The notes: generated by a model not told the origin, from the letters alone. 45,362 nt of DNA from CAZDGV01 sp964505195 (GCA_964505195.1 CAZDGV010000011.1:1-45362), one strand, 5' to 3'; positions 9,532 through 18,250 are shown, counted from the stretch's first letter. Numbers and translations: made by a program.

Positions 9532-9726
9532 TTACCAGCCTTGTTTTGCAGTGCCTGCTTTAATGGCGGCAAGTGCTTTTGCTTCGCTAACCAGGGCTGT
9601 TAATTTATTTCCTTTTCCATCGTTGCCCTGCGCCATATAGCCGCCCTTAGCGGTTTTGGTAACAACGGCATCCTGGATGGGTACATTCTTTTCTTTTGTT
9701 TTAACATTATAAGCTGTCAATTGCAT
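9532..9726 (-). CDS. Small conserved-looking protein of unknown function (64 residues)
   Basis: Starting at the ATG at 9726, the product is a 64-residue, soluble, lysine- and alanine-rich polypeptide without a signal peptide or membrane segment. It holds a Gly-rich turn (GGYMAQGNDGKGNKL) followed by an amphipathic helix (SEAKALAAIKAG) and ends in GW. A longer frame reaches 9798 but adds a poorly coding-like hydrophobic leader. The coding call rests on its good codon structure, its own terminator and a possible promoter upstream. It lies downstream of gyrB on the same strand. I do not recognise a family and propose no function. Confidence 0.65.
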   Translation of the reverse strand: MQLTAYNVKTKEKNVPIQDAVVTKTAKGGYMAQGNDGKGNKLTALVSEAKALAAIKAGTAKQGW

Positions 9727-9766
9727 TTTGGATGGTTTTAAAAGATTAAAAAGAACAGATACGGAA

Positions 9767-9798
9767 TAAAAATACATCAAAATATTCGTATTCCACAA
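9767..9798 (-). promoter_or_regulatory. Possible promoter of the 64-residue gene (TTG-N21-TATTTTTA)
   Basis: On the minus strand TTG (9798-9796) is followed after 21 nt by TATTTTTA (9774-9767), one mismatch from TAnnTTTG. The ATG at 9726 lies 40 nt further on. If it is real, the longer frame from 9798 is excluded. Confidence 0.35.
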
Positions 9799-9856
9799 GC
9801 CGGATGCCGATAAAATCTAAACAAACCGTGCTTGGTGCAACACAATGCAAGCGCAA

Positions 9857-11821
9857 TTAAATATCAAGCTTTGCATATTTAGCATGGCTTTCAATAAACT
9901 CGCGGCGTGGCGCAACTTCATCGCCCATGAGCATGCTGAAGATGCGATCTGCTTCGGCGGCACTTTCAATGGTTACACGTTTGAGTGTGCGTGTAGCGGG
10001 ATTCATAGTGGTTTCCCATAGCTGCTCTGCGTTCATTTCACCCAAACCTTTATAGCGTTGTACGTTTACACTGTCTTCTTTTCCTGAACCCAACTTTTCA
10101 ACAAGGCCTCTGCGTTGTTCTTCGTTCCATGCATAGGCAGCTTCTTTTCCTTTCTTTACCAGGTAAAGCGGTGGCTGAGCAATGTATACATAACCTTGCT
10201 CTACCAGTTCTTTCATATAGCGGAAAAAGAAGGTAAGAATGAGCGTTGCAATGTGGCTTCCATCCACATCGGCATCGGTCATGATGATGATTTTATGATA
10301 ACGCAGCTTTGAAAGGTCGAGCGCTTTGGGATCTTCAGGTGTACCAATTTTCACACCCAACGCAGTGAACATATTGCGGATTTCCTCATTGTCGTAAATC
10401 TTGTGCTCCATTGCTTTTTCCACGTTGAGGATTTTACCGCGCAGTGGCAGAATGGCCTGGAAGCTTCTTTCACGTCCTTGCTTGGCGGTACCACCTGCTG
10501 AATCACCCTCCACCAGGTAAAGCTCACAACGCTCCGGATCACGATCGCTGCAATCTGCCAGCTTGCCGGGCATACCTCCGCCACTCAAAACGGTTTTGCG
10601 TTGCACCAGCTCGCGCGCTTTACGCGCAGCAGCTCTTGCCTGTGCGGCTAAAATTACTTTGCTGATGATATGTTTTGCTTCTTTCGGATTCTCTTCCAAA
10701 TAGGCTTCCAGCACTTTTCCAAAAGTGCTTTCCACGATACCGCTTACTTCGCTGTTGCCAAGCTTGGTTTTGGTTTGCCCCTCAAACTGCGGCTCAGGTA
10801 CTTTCACCGAAACGATGGCACTCAAGCCTTCTCTGAAATCATCACCTTCTACTTCCACTTTTGCTTTTTCAAAAAGCCCTTCTTTTTTTCCATAGCTGGA
10901 AAAAATACGCGTGATGGCTCTGCGAAAGCCCGATACGTGTGTACCGCCTTCTATGGTGTTGATGTTGTTTACGTAAGAAAAAATATGCTCGTTGAAAGCA
11001 TCGTTGTATATCATGGCAATTTCAACAGCAACATTTGTGTCTTCATCGCGTCCTTCAACGTAAATGGGTTTGGGGAGTATTGGGTTGCGCTTGCCATTGC
11101 GTTCGAGCATTTCTACAAACTCTACAATACCGCCTTCGCTGTAAAACGTTTTCGAATAAGAAGCGCCTTGCTCATCGGTTTCGCGTAGATCGTTCAGCAC
11201 AATACGAATGCCCTTGTTCAAATAGGCAAGTTCGCGCAGCCTTCCTTCCAGAATTTCTTTTTTATAAACACTGGTGGTGAAAATCGTGCTATCGGGCCAG
11301 AAGTGAACCTTGGTGCCCGTTTTATCGCTGGTGCCAATTTCGCGCACAGCATACTGTGGAATACCGATTTTATATTCTTGTTCGAAAATTTTTCCTTCAC
11401 GCTGTACCTGCACATGGAGTTTGGTTGAAAGCGCATTCACGCAACTTACCCCTACACCATGCAAACCACCGGAAACTTTATACGAGCCTTTATCGAACTT
11501 ACCACCGGCATGCAAAACGGTCATCACCACTTCAAGTGCACTGCGTTTTTCTTTGGTATGCATGGCAGTGGGAATACCTCTACCATCGTCCTGTACCGAA
11601 ATGGAATTGTCTTCATGAATGCTAACAACAATGTTTTTACAATAGCCTGCTAGTGCTTCATCAATGGAGTTGTCAACCACTTCATACACGAGGTGATGCA
11701 GGCCTTTTTCGCTGATATCACCAATGTACATCGCCGGTCGTTTACGCACCGCTTCCAATCCTTCCAATACCTGTATACTGTCGGCACCGTAGGTGCCCTG
11801 GGGGTTCTGATTTTCACTCAT
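9857..11821 (-). CDS. gyrB: DNA gyrase subunit B
   Basis: A 654-residue ATPase subunit of gyrase, which with GyrA introduces negative supercoils. The GHKL ATPase is clear: EVVDNSIDEALAG (about 47-59), DDGRGIP (78-84) and SGGLHGVGVSCVNALS. The transducer domain follows, then the TOPRIM domain with LVEGDSAGGTAKQGR and the metal-binding MTDADVDGSHI, and the C-terminal YKGLGEMNAEQLWETTM segment. The length is that of the short GyrB lacking the proteobacterial insertion. ParE of topoisomerase IV is the alternative; the QRYKGLGEMNAEQLWETTMNP signature favours GyrB. The gene is expressed from its own promoter and is divergent from the AraC gene. Confidence 0.95.
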   Translation of the reverse strand: MSENQNPQGTYGADSIQVLEGLEAVRKRPAMYIGDISEKGLHHLVYEVVDNSIDEALAGYCKNIVVSIHEDNSISVQDDGRGIPTAMHTKEKRSALEVVMTVLHAGGKFDKGSYKVSGGLHGVGVSCVNALSTKLHVQVQREGKIFEQEYKIGIPQYAVREIGTSDKTGTKVHFWPDSTIFTTSVYKKEILEGRLRELAYLNKGIRIVLNDLRETDEQGASYSKTFYSEGGIVEFVEMLERNGKRNPILPKPIYVEGRDEDTNVAVEIAMIYNDAFNEHIFSYVNNINTIEGGTHVSGFRRAITRIFSSYGKKEGLFEKAKVEVEGDDFREGLSAIVSVKVPEPQFEGQTKTKLGNSEVSGIVESTFGKVLEAYLEENPKEAKHIISKVILAAQARAAARKARELVQRKTVLSGGGMPGKLADCSDRDPERCELYLVEGDSAGGTAKQGRERSFQAILPLRGKILNVEKAMEHKIYDNEEIRNMFTALGVKIGTPEDPKALDLSKLRYHKIIIMTDADVDGSHIATLILTFFFRYMKELVEQGYVYIAQPPLYLVKKGKEAAYAWNEEQRRGLVEKLGSGKEDSVNVQRYKGLGEMNAEQLWETTMNPATRTLKRVTIESAAEADRIFSMLMGDEVAPRREFIESHAKYAKLDI

Positions 11822-11868
11822 AAAGGGTCCTAAAAATGTATGTTTAAACGGGTCTGATGCAAGGCCGA

Positions 11869-11876
11869 CAAATGTA
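11869..11876 (-). promoter_or_regulatory. gyrB -7 element TACATTTG
   Basis: Exact TAnnTTTG on the minus strand, 47 nt before the gyrB ATG, predicting a leader of about 40 nt. No TTG is seen at the usual -33 distance. Confidence 0.55.
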
Positions 11877-12018
11877 CGAAAATCGATGGGTTTGACTGCC
11901 TTTTTTCCGCTTCCAGTTCACCTATTTTTTTAGCGCTTCAAGGGTTGTTTTTTAACCCTGTTTGTCAAGCTAAATAAGGGTGTTTTATGAAAGGTTTTAC
12001 CGGCTCATGACATGCTTT

Positions 12019-12051
12019 TTGCTCCCAGTAAGGTCTGATCGGTTAATTTTG
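12019..12051 (+). promoter_or_regulatory. Promoter of the AraC-type regulator (TTG-N22-TAATTTTG)
   Basis: TTG at 12019-12021 and TAATTTTG at 12044-12051, 9 nt ahead of the ATG at 12061. Initiation here leaves the GTG at 11980 and the ATG at 12007 upstream of the mRNA, so it decides the start codon. Confidence 0.75.
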
Positions 12052-12060
12052 CTGCTCTTT

Positions 12061-12993
12061 ATGGTAGCGGAAGCAAATATTTTGGAGCTCGCCTATAAGC
12101 GTCCTTTTCTTCAGGAAGACTTGGAGTTGCTGCACACGCGTGAAAAAAATCTGCCCGGTCAGCTTCATTTCACCATGCGCCGTTACCGCTTGCAGCCACA
12201 GTGGAGCATGGATGATACCGGTATGCTTGCATATCATTACGAAAAAGGTAAAAACGGCGAGAAGTACATGGAACTTCGGTTTTGCATCAGCGGCAACCGC
12301 TATTGCAGCAAATTGCATTGCAGCGAAGGTGTATGCGCAGAAACATATTCGGGCGACTGGAAGGAGCAGGCAGATACGTTCGATGTTTTCAGTTTTCGCT
12401 ATAGTGCTTCATACCTGCGTCAGTTTGTATCAGATAAAGCAACAGAAAGCGATGCGCTTCTTCAATTTAAGCGCCGCAACTCTTTTACCAATGTGGTAAG
12501 TCTTTGCAATCGCACCCGTTCCATCCTCGAAAACATCGTGGCCAGTCAGTACGAAGGTGCATTTGAAAATATTTTTTTCGCCGGCCAGGTTCATTCATTG
12601 CTGCTATATGGTTTGGAGTGTCTGGTGGAAGACAAAGGAGCAGAAAGCTTTTCCTGTCGGTTTCTTTCACAAGACAGCGACCGCGAAAAAATGTTGCAGG
12701 CAAAAGAACTGCTTCATCAGCATATTGGCAATCCCATTACTATTAAGGAACTAAGTCGTAAGGTAGGCACCAATGAGTGTTACCTTAAAAAGGGCTTCAA
12801 GGAAATGTTTGGCACTACCATTTTCGACTATTACCAGCGCAAACGTATGGAGCACGCTACTTTTTTACTCAATGAAAAAGGGCTCAGCGTTACCGAAGTG
12901 AGCATGCTGCTGGGCTATTCTTCCATTTCGCATTTCTCTACCGCGTTCAAAAAACACACGGGCATCAAGCCCTGTGAGTTGCTACTGCGCTAA
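12061..12993 (+). CDS. AraC-family transcriptional regulator, PchR-like
   Basis: A 310-residue regulator with a C-terminal AraC/XylS double helix-turn-helix: ITIKELSRKVGTNECYLKKGFKEMFG for the first and SVTEVSMLLGYSSISHFSTAFKKHTG for the second (key residues only: G..E.YLK..F and GY.S.SHF...FK). The pattern YLKKGFK.MFGTT.F.Y is typical of PchR-like regulators that sense ferric siderophores; the N-terminal ~200 residues would be the effector domain, but its ligand cannot be read from sequence. Its place directly ahead of two TonB-dependent receptors argues that it controls them. The start was set at ATG 12061 because of the promoter just upstream; longer forms from 11980 or 12007 are possible. 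Confidence 0.9.
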   Translation: MVAEANILELAYKRPFLQEDLELLHTREKNLPGQLHFTMRRYRLQPQWSMDDTGMLAYHYEKGKNGEKYMELRFCISGNRYCSKLHCSEGVCAETYSGDWKEQADTFDVFSFRYSASYLRQFVSDKATESDALLQFKRRNSFTNVVSLCNRTRSILENIVASQYEGAFENIFFAGQVHSLLLYGLECLVEDKGAESFSCRFLSQDSDREKMLQAKELLHQHIGNPITIKELSRKVGTNECYLKKGFKEMFGTTIFDYYQRKRMEHATFLLNEKGLSVTEVSMLLGYSSISHFSTAFKKHTGIKPCELLLR

Positions 12994-13000
12994 TTTTTCC

Positions 13001-13013
13001 GCATTCCGACAAT
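13001..13013 (+). promoter_or_regulatory. Candidate operator upstream of the FecA-like receptor (13-mer GCATTCCGACAAT)
   Basis: This 13-mer recurs exactly, in inverse orientation, upstream of the second receptor gene at 15428-15440. Two further GCATT cores follow at 13038 and 13061 (GCATTCGTAAA). It begins 7 nt after the regulator stop codon. Binding by the adjacent AraC-type protein is an inference. Confidence 0.5.
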
Positions 13014-13081
13014 CCAATTTCTGTTTTCGTAAACAACGCATTGATCTTTACGCGCAACTTGCATTCGTAAAAAAAATTGTT

Positions 13082-15325
13082 ATGCGTAAATTATTCATTT
13101 CTTGTTTTTTTATGTGTACGATCGGTGCTTCAATGGCTCAGCAAGCTGATAGTTTACAACAAAAAGAAGATACCGCATTCTTTCATTTGAAATACTTGTC
13201 TGATATCACCTTGGTGGGCCGCAACATCAGAGCTGATATTCATTTTCTGCCCGAAATTGTTGGCACGAATATTAATGCAGGGAAAAAGAACGCTCTTATT
13301 GTGATGGATCATGTGCAGGGTAATTTGGTAACCAATACCATGCGCCAGGTGATGGCAAAAGTACCGGGAATACAGGTATGGGAAAGCGATCCCAGCGGTA
13401 TTCAAATCGGTATTGCAGCACGCGGACTTAGCCCTAACCGCAGCTGGGAATTTAATACACGCCAGAACGGATACGACATTAGCAGTGATCCTTTTGGCTA
13501 TCCTGAAGCATATTATACACCCCAGTTGAATTCGGTACAGCGTATTCAGGTATTGCGTGGTGCAGCCAGCTTGCAATATGGTCCGCAGTTTGGCGGACTC
13601 GTAAATTTCATTCTCAAGGATGGTAGCGATATCAATAAGCCCTTTCAATACGAGTCGCAGCAAACGGCTGGAAGTTTTGGCATGTTCAATACATACAATG
13701 CTATTGGCGGACAAAATGAAAAATCACACTACTATGCTTTCTGGGATCATCGTCGTGGCGATGGATTTCGTGCCAATAGCGACTACACTGTCAATACCGG
13801 CTATGGTTCCTATTCCTGGAAGCTGAACGACAAATTGAAGCTGGGATTTGAAATTACCCATTTTGACTATCTCAGTCAGCAGCCCGGCGGACTCACCGAT
13901 GCGCAGTTTGCGCAGGATGCTTACCGCAGTTTGCGCAGTCGCAACTGGTTTGAGGTAAAATGGAATATGGCTGCAGTGAATTTGGATTACAGCTTCAGCA
14001 AGCAAAGCCGTTTGAATGTAAAAGTATTTGGCATGGCAGGCGATCGCAACAGTATCGGATTTATGCTGGCGCCCAATGTTGCAGATACCATCAATTCCCA
14101 AACCATGCAGTATAATGCGCGCAGGGTAGATATTGATCAATATCGTAACCTGGGTGCAGAAGCACGTTATATTAGCGACTATAAGATTGGTAAAGGAAAT
14201 CATACCCTGTCTGCGGGCATCCGCCACTTCCGAGGAAAAACATATCGCTTTCAAAATGGAAGAGGAGATACCGGATTTGATTATAATCTAAACACGGTTG
14301 CACCTTTTCCCACCGATCTAGCTTTTCTAACTGAAAACACAGCTTTTTTTGCAGAAAACCTGTTTCGGATAACAGAAAAGTTTATTCTTATACCAGGCAT
14401 CCGTGTTGAGCATATTCGCAATACTGCAGACGGCAGACTGAATCTTTTGGGTAACAATGAAGTGAAGGTGAGCAATGAAAATCGCATCCGTCGTTTTCTG
14501 TTGCCGGGCATCGGTGCAGAATATCATATTGGCAGTACAGAAATCTACGCCAATTATTCACAGGCATACCGACCAGCACTGTTCAGCGACCTTACTGCCA
14601 ACCCTACTACGGATGTGATTGATCAGAATTTGCGCGATGCAAAGGGATATAATATGGATCTTGGCTATCGCGGCCGTGTAAAGGATTACTTATTTTTTGA
14701 CGTGAGCGGTTATGTGCTTCAGTACAATGATCGTATCGGGTTGATTGCTCAGCAGCGCGCTGACGGCAGCTTTTATAACTTCCGAACCAATGTGGGTAAC
14801 AGTCGCAGTAAAGGTGTTGAAGCGCTCGTAGAGTTTAGTCCGCTAAAAGCCTGGGTGAAAAACCCCCGCTTTGGAAATGTTACGGTTTTTGCATCGCTTG
14901 CCTACATCGATGCGCGCTATGAGGATTTTCGCGTAATTACCCGGCAGGGGAACAATTTGGTGGAAACCAACCTCAAAAATCGCCGTGTGGAAAATGCGCC
15001 GGAACATATTTATCGTACAGGCATCACCTATATGCGAAAGGGACTTACGGTTACTGCTCAGTATAGCTACGTTTCAGAGGCTTTCAGTGATGCGAACAAT
15101 ACTGTTACACCAACAGCGAATGGCGTAAACGGATTGATACCCTCCTATCAGCTGGTAGATTTAAGTGGTACGTATAAATTCACCTCCGCATTCTTTGTGA
15201 AAGCAGGCATCAACAATTTGTTGGGTGAAAAATATTTCACTAGAAGGGCAGGTGGCTATCCCGGACCGGGGTTAATGCCGGCCGAACCCCGCAACTTTTT
15301 CCTCACTTTGGGCGTCAAATTGTAA
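13082..15325 (+). CDS. TonB-dependent outer-membrane receptor, FecA-like
   Basis: A 747-residue receptor. The signal peptide ends at ASMAQ (about residue 20). The plug domain covers roughly residues 60-200 (KVPGIQVWESDPSG, IAARGLSPNRSWEFN, RIQVLRGAASLQYGPQFGG), followed by a 22-strand-type barrel ending in an aromatic C-terminus (NFFLTLGVKL). The combination of the GPQFGGLVNF plug motif and PGGLTDAQF resembles Fe(III)-dicitrate receptors of the FecA type. It would import a ferric chelate using TonB-ExbBD energy; the substrate is uncertain. The ATG at 13082 gives a proper signal peptide, whereas a longer frame from 12974 overlaps the regulator gene. A terminator follows, so it is a separate transcription unit from the next receptor. 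Confidence 0.9.
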   Translation: MRKLFISCFFMCTIGASMAQQADSLQQKEDTAFFHLKYLSDITLVGRNIRADIHFLPEIVGTNINAGKKNALIVMDHVQGNLVTNTMRQVMAKVPGIQVWESDPSGIQIGIAARGLSPNRSWEFNTRQNGYDISSDPFGYPEAYYTPQLNSVQRIQVLRGAASLQYGPQFGGLVNFILKDGSDINKPFQYESQQTAGSFGMFNTYNAIGGQNEKSHYYAFWDHRRGDGFRANSDYTVNTGYGSYSWKLNDKLKLGFEITHFDYLSQQPGGLTDAQFAQDAYRSLRSRNWFEVKWNMAAVNLDYSFSKQSRLNVKVFGMAGDRNSIGFMLAPNVADTINSQTMQYNARRVDIDQYRNLGAEARYISDYKIGKGNHTLSAGIRHFRGKTYRFQNGRGDTGFDYNLNTVAPFPTDLAFLTENTAFFAENLFRITEKFILIPGIRVEHIRNTADGRLNLLGNNEVKVSNENRIRRFLLPGIGAEYHIGSTEIYANYSQAYRPALFSDLTANPTTDVIDQNLRDAKGYNMDLGYRGRVKDYLFFDVSGYVLQYNDRIGLIAQQRADGSFYNFRTNVGNSRSKGVEALVEFSPLKAWVKNPRFGNVTVFASLAYIDARYEDFRVITRQGNNLVETNLKNRRVENAPEHIYRTGITYMRKGLTVTAQYSYVSEAFSDANNTVTPTANGVNGLIPSYQLVDLSGTYKFTSAFFVKAGINNLLGEKYFTRRAGGYPGPGLMPAEPRNFFLTLGVKL

Positions 15326-15347
15326 CTAGGAAATTTTCAGTTTAAAA

Positions 15348-15370
15348 GCCGGATCGATTCCGGCTTTTTT
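15348..15370 (+). terminator. Rho-independent terminator after the FecA-like receptor
   Basis: GCCGG (15348-15352), loop ATCGATT, CCGGC (15360-15364), then six T; A/T pairs extend the stem. It separates the two receptor genes. Confidence 0.85.
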
Positions 15371-15427
15371 ATTGTCACTGCTTTGTCAATTCTTATAATG
15401 CACTTCGCGAATGACATTCGCATGATA

Positions 15428-15440
15428 ATTGTCGGAATGC
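15428..15440 (-). promoter_or_regulatory. Candidate operator upstream of the second receptor (13-mer, inverse orientation)
   Basis: The minus strand reads GCATTCCGACAAT, identical to 13001-13013. It lies about 8 nt before a degenerate -7 element (GAATTTTG, 15448-15455) that sits 8 nt from the ATG, i.e. near the -33 position, where an activator could replace a missing TTG. A second GCATT core on this strand lies at 15401-15397. Confidence 0.5.
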
Positions 15441-15463
15441 CATCAACGAATTTTGTGGCGTTC

Positions 15464-17584
15464 ATGAAGAAGTGGTGGTCCCTATGGTTGATTTTATGCG
15501 TTGTACAGCATACAACGGCGCAATCTTCCGCAACTGTGGAGGACACTTTGGCGTTGAAATCGCTGGATGATGTTGTGGTAACCGCCACCCGCACCGAACG
15601 CAAGCTTGGCAATGTAGCCATCCCCACTTTTATCATTCCGCAACAGCAGATCCGACTTTCCGGGCTTTTACGATTAAATGAAGTATTACAGGAGCAAACA
15701 GGTATTTTCATTACCGGTGGAAGCGGCAGCAATGCAGTGGGGGGAGGCGTTTTCGGAAATGGTATTCAGTTGCAGGGTTTATCGCCTGATCATACTATGA
15801 TTTTGCTGGATGGTGAGCCGCTCATTGGCCGCCAGGGTGGGGTGATGGATCTCTCTCGATTTGCTATTGGCAATATCCAAAAAATTGAAATGGTAAAGGG
15901 GCCCTCTTCCAGCATTTACGGCAGTGAAGCTATGGGTGGCGTAATCAATATCATTACAGAACCAACCAACAGCAGAAAAATTCAGGCAGGCATAAGATCT
16001 GGTTCTTTTATGCAAACAGATGCCTTCGTAAGTGGTAATACTGTTTCCGGCAAATCAAGTTTGCACTATTTCTTCAACCGTAATAGCAGTAGTGGATATG
16101 ATTTGGAGGCAGCAACCCCTGAAAAAACCCTGGATCCCTTTCGCAACTATACCGCTCATTTAAAATATACCTATCGTTTTAGTCCGGCTTTCAAACTGCT
16201 TTTGAATGGTCGTTATTTCTATGCTTTGCAGCAAAGTAATTATGCTATCAACAGCCGTGTAATTAATGTAGGCGGCAATGGCCGTACCGGCGATTTTCAT
16301 TTCAATCCCGTATTAACCTACACACGCGGTTCGCATTTCAAATCGGCTTTACGCTTGCTTACAAGCCGTTATCGTTTTACACAGGAGCTCGACAGCCTCA
16401 GCAATCAAAAGCGATATTATTTCGATGATTTCAAACAGGGATTTTATCGCATCGAAAATCAAACCGACTTTCATTTTCCCAAAGCAGGTACCCTTACGCT
16501 GGGGGCAGGGTATACGCTTCAAACTGTGAATACGAGCAGGTACAGTGGCGAAAAAAGACAACAGATTTTTCATGCTTTTTTGCAGCACGAGTGGACTCCT
16601 GTAGAGCAGCTCAATATCATTGCAGGAATGCGTTACGATCATAACAATGCATTTGCACCCCGTGTGAGTCCGAAGCTGGCAATGCATTATCGCTTGAATG
16701 ATCAACTCCGCTTTACCGCTTCCTACGGAGCAGGGTTTAAAGCACCAGATTTCCGTCAGCTCTATCTCAGTTTTGTAAACAATGCTGCAGATGGCTATAG
16801 TATTTTTGGAGCCAGTGAGTTCTCGCTCACACTATTACAAGCGCAGTTGCAGCAAGGTATTATTGCACATATTCTACCTGCGGCATCCATCATTACAGCA
16901 CTTCGTCCTGAAGTATCAAGTGGCGTCAATGCAGGAATGCAATGGCGCAATTCCTCCGGATTCAGATTGGATGCAAACATCTTTCGCAATGATATTCGCC
17001 ATCTGATTAACTATTTGCCTGTTGCAACACAAGCCAATGGCAGCGCAGTGTTTAGTTATGTAAATATTAACCAGGCTTTTACTCAGGGTTTGGAATTGCA
17101 AATAGAGCAAAAGCTTACCACAAAGCTGCAAGTAACTGCGGGCTATCAATTACTTGAAACAGCCGACAAGGATGTATTAAAACAAGTGAAGTCGGGAACG
17201 AGTTTTGGAAGAGATATTTCTGGCGGACCGGCAAGGCGCATGCAGCTTCGGGATTACAGCGGACTTTTCAATAGAAGTCGGCATATGGCCAACCTGCGTT
17301 TGTTTTACAATGATGAGCCATCGGGATGGTCTGCATCCATGCGATGGGTGTATCGCAGTCGCATGGGTGTGCTGGATCTCGACGGAAATAATTTTGCCAA
17401 TATGAAGGAGGAGTTTGCGCCAGGCATGATGCAAGTAAATCTTTCTGTTGCAAAACGCATTTCAAAACATCTATCTGTACAAACGGGCATCAACAATTTA
17501 TTGAATCAAACCAATGCGCGGTTTATGCCCAACATTCCGGGCACACATTATTTCGTATCTATTCAATTCACACATAAAAAGTAG
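15464..17584 (+). CDS. TonB-dependent receptor, HmuR/BtuB-like, probably for haem
   Basis: A 706-residue outer-membrane receptor. A signal peptide (MKKWWSLWLILCVVQHTTAQ, cleaved near residue 19) is followed by a TonB-box-like DDVVVTATR (about 35-43), the plug domain with LQGLSPDHTMILLDGEPLIG and IEMVKGPSSSIYGSEAMGGVINII, and a barrel ending in HYFVSIQFTHKK. It is 5 nt upstream of an HmuY-like haem-binding lipoprotein gene, the arrangement of hmuRY loci, so haem is the best substrate guess; general ferric-siderophore receptors of the CirA/FepA type look similar. ATG 15464 is preferred over 15383, 15398 or 15422 because only it gives a normal signal peptide and lies just past a -7-like element. 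Confidence 0.9.
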   Translation: MKKWWSLWLILCVVQHTTAQSSATVEDTLALKSLDDVVVTATRTERKLGNVAIPTFIIPQQQIRLSGLLRLNEVLQEQTGIFITGGSGSNAVGGGVFGNGIQLQGLSPDHTMILLDGEPLIGRQGGVMDLSRFAIGNIQKIEMVKGPSSSIYGSEAMGGVINIITEPTNSRKIQAGIRSGSFMQTDAFVSGNTVSGKSSLHYFFNRNSSSGYDLEAATPEKTLDPFRNYTAHLKYTYRFSPAFKLLLNGRYFYALQQSNYAINSRVINVGGNGRTGDFHFNPVLTYTRGSHFKSALRLLTSRYRFTQELDSLSNQKRYYFDDFKQGFYRIENQTDFHFPKAGTLTLGAGYTLQTVNTSRYSGEKRQQIFHAFLQHEWTPVEQLNIIAGMRYDHNNAFAPRVSPKLAMHYRLNDQLRFTASYGAGFKAPDFRQLYLSFVNNAADGYSIFGASEFSLTLLQAQLQQGIIAHILPAASIITALRPEVSSGVNAGMQWRNSSGFRLDANIFRNDIRHLINYLPVATQANGSAVFSYVNINQAFTQGLELQIEQKLTTKLQVTAGYQLLETADKDVLKQVKSGTSFGRDISGGPARRMQLRDYSGLFNRSRHMANLRLFYNDEPSGWSASMRWVYRSRMGVLDLDGNNFANMKEEFAPGMMQVNLSVAKRISKHLSVQTGINNLLNQTNARFMPNIPGTHYFVSIQFTHKK

Positions 17585-17589
17585 TATTT

Positions 17590-18177
17590 ATGAAGCAGAT
17601 CAGTTTTGTTATCGGAGCAGCAATTGTTGGAATGACCATTGCAGGTTGTGAAAAGGAAAAGCAATCTGTTCCGGCGCCGGTGAACAGTATTACCTTTTTG
17701 GTAAATGGAAGTGCAACGAGCGGTAGTCACAATTTCTTCAGTTTTGCAAATGGAGCTCAGGTGCCAGTTACAGATTCCAATTCAAACCGCTGGGATTTTG
17801 CTATGCGTTTCGAAGCATTTTTAATCAATAATACTTCGAGCGGTCCTGGCAATGCAGGTGTTCAAATTTTAAACCAGCCCTTCGATGAAGTGAAAACAGC
17901 TCCTGAAACAGGATACAAAACCGATACTTCATTGGCGCAGCGTGCCGTGAAACCGGCCGACTGGTACATTTACAATAGTGCAACCCGCAGTTTTGCTCCC
18001 ATCGCAGGTCGCACTTTTGTATTTCGTACGGCACAGAATCGGTATGCCAAAATGGAAATCTTAACAGCCGATCCTGCGGATGACAATGGAAACCCGGTAG
18101 TGCCACCTACACGTCCTACCCGAATTAAATATGGCTTACGTGTTGCCTATCAATCCGACGGAACCCGCAATTTTTAA
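17590..18177 (+). CDS. HmuY-family haem-binding lipoprotein
   Basis: A 195-residue lipoprotein with lipobox TIAGC (Cys20). The HmuY pattern is visible: RWDFAMRFEAFLINNTSSG (about 67-85), the FDEV segment, DWYIY (124-128), RTFVFRTAQNRYAKMEIL (141-158) and a C-terminal YGLRVAYQSDGTRNF. HmuY-type proteins bind haem on the surface and pass it to the partner TonB receptor, here encoded 5 nt upstream, so translation is probably coupled. Only one histidine (His47) is present, so bis-histidine haem ligation as in Porphyromonas gingivalis HmuY is not possible. Met72 and Met155 lie in conserved segments and could serve instead, as known for other Bacteroidales homologues; this is inference. Confidence 0.87.
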   Translation: MKQISFVIGAAIVGMTIAGCEKEKQSVPAPVNSITFLVNGSATSGSHNFFSFANGAQVPVTDSNSNRWDFAMRFEAFLINNTSSGPGNAGVQILNQPFDEVKTAPETGYKTDTSLAQRAVKPADWYIYNSATRSFAPIAGRTFVFRTAQNRYAKMEILTADPADDNGNPVVPPTRPTRIKYGLRVAYQSDGTRNF

Positions 18178-18195
18178 TGTATTCAGACTTTAAAG

Positions 18196-18215
18196 CCGCC
18201 CTATGGGCGGTTTTT
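18196..18215 (+). terminator. Rho-independent terminator after the HmuY-like gene
   Basis: CCGCCC (18196-18201), loop TAT, GGGCGG (18205-18210), five T. The -33 element of the ileS promoter begins 2 nt later. Confidence 0.9.
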
Positions 18216-18217
18216 CT

Positions 18218-18250
18218 TTGAAGGCTCCATGCTGAACTTTCGTACTTTTG
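18218..18250 (+). promoter_or_regulatory. ileS promoter (TTG-N22-TACTTTTG)
   Basis: TTG at 18218-18220 and TACTTTTG at 18243-18250, 31 nt ahead of the ileS ATG; directly downstream of the previous operon's terminator. Confidence 0.8.

Noticed and set aside
13154..14254. Two minus-strand frames opposite the FecA-like receptor
   Set aside because: Composition and lack of domains mark them as shadows of the receptor gene.
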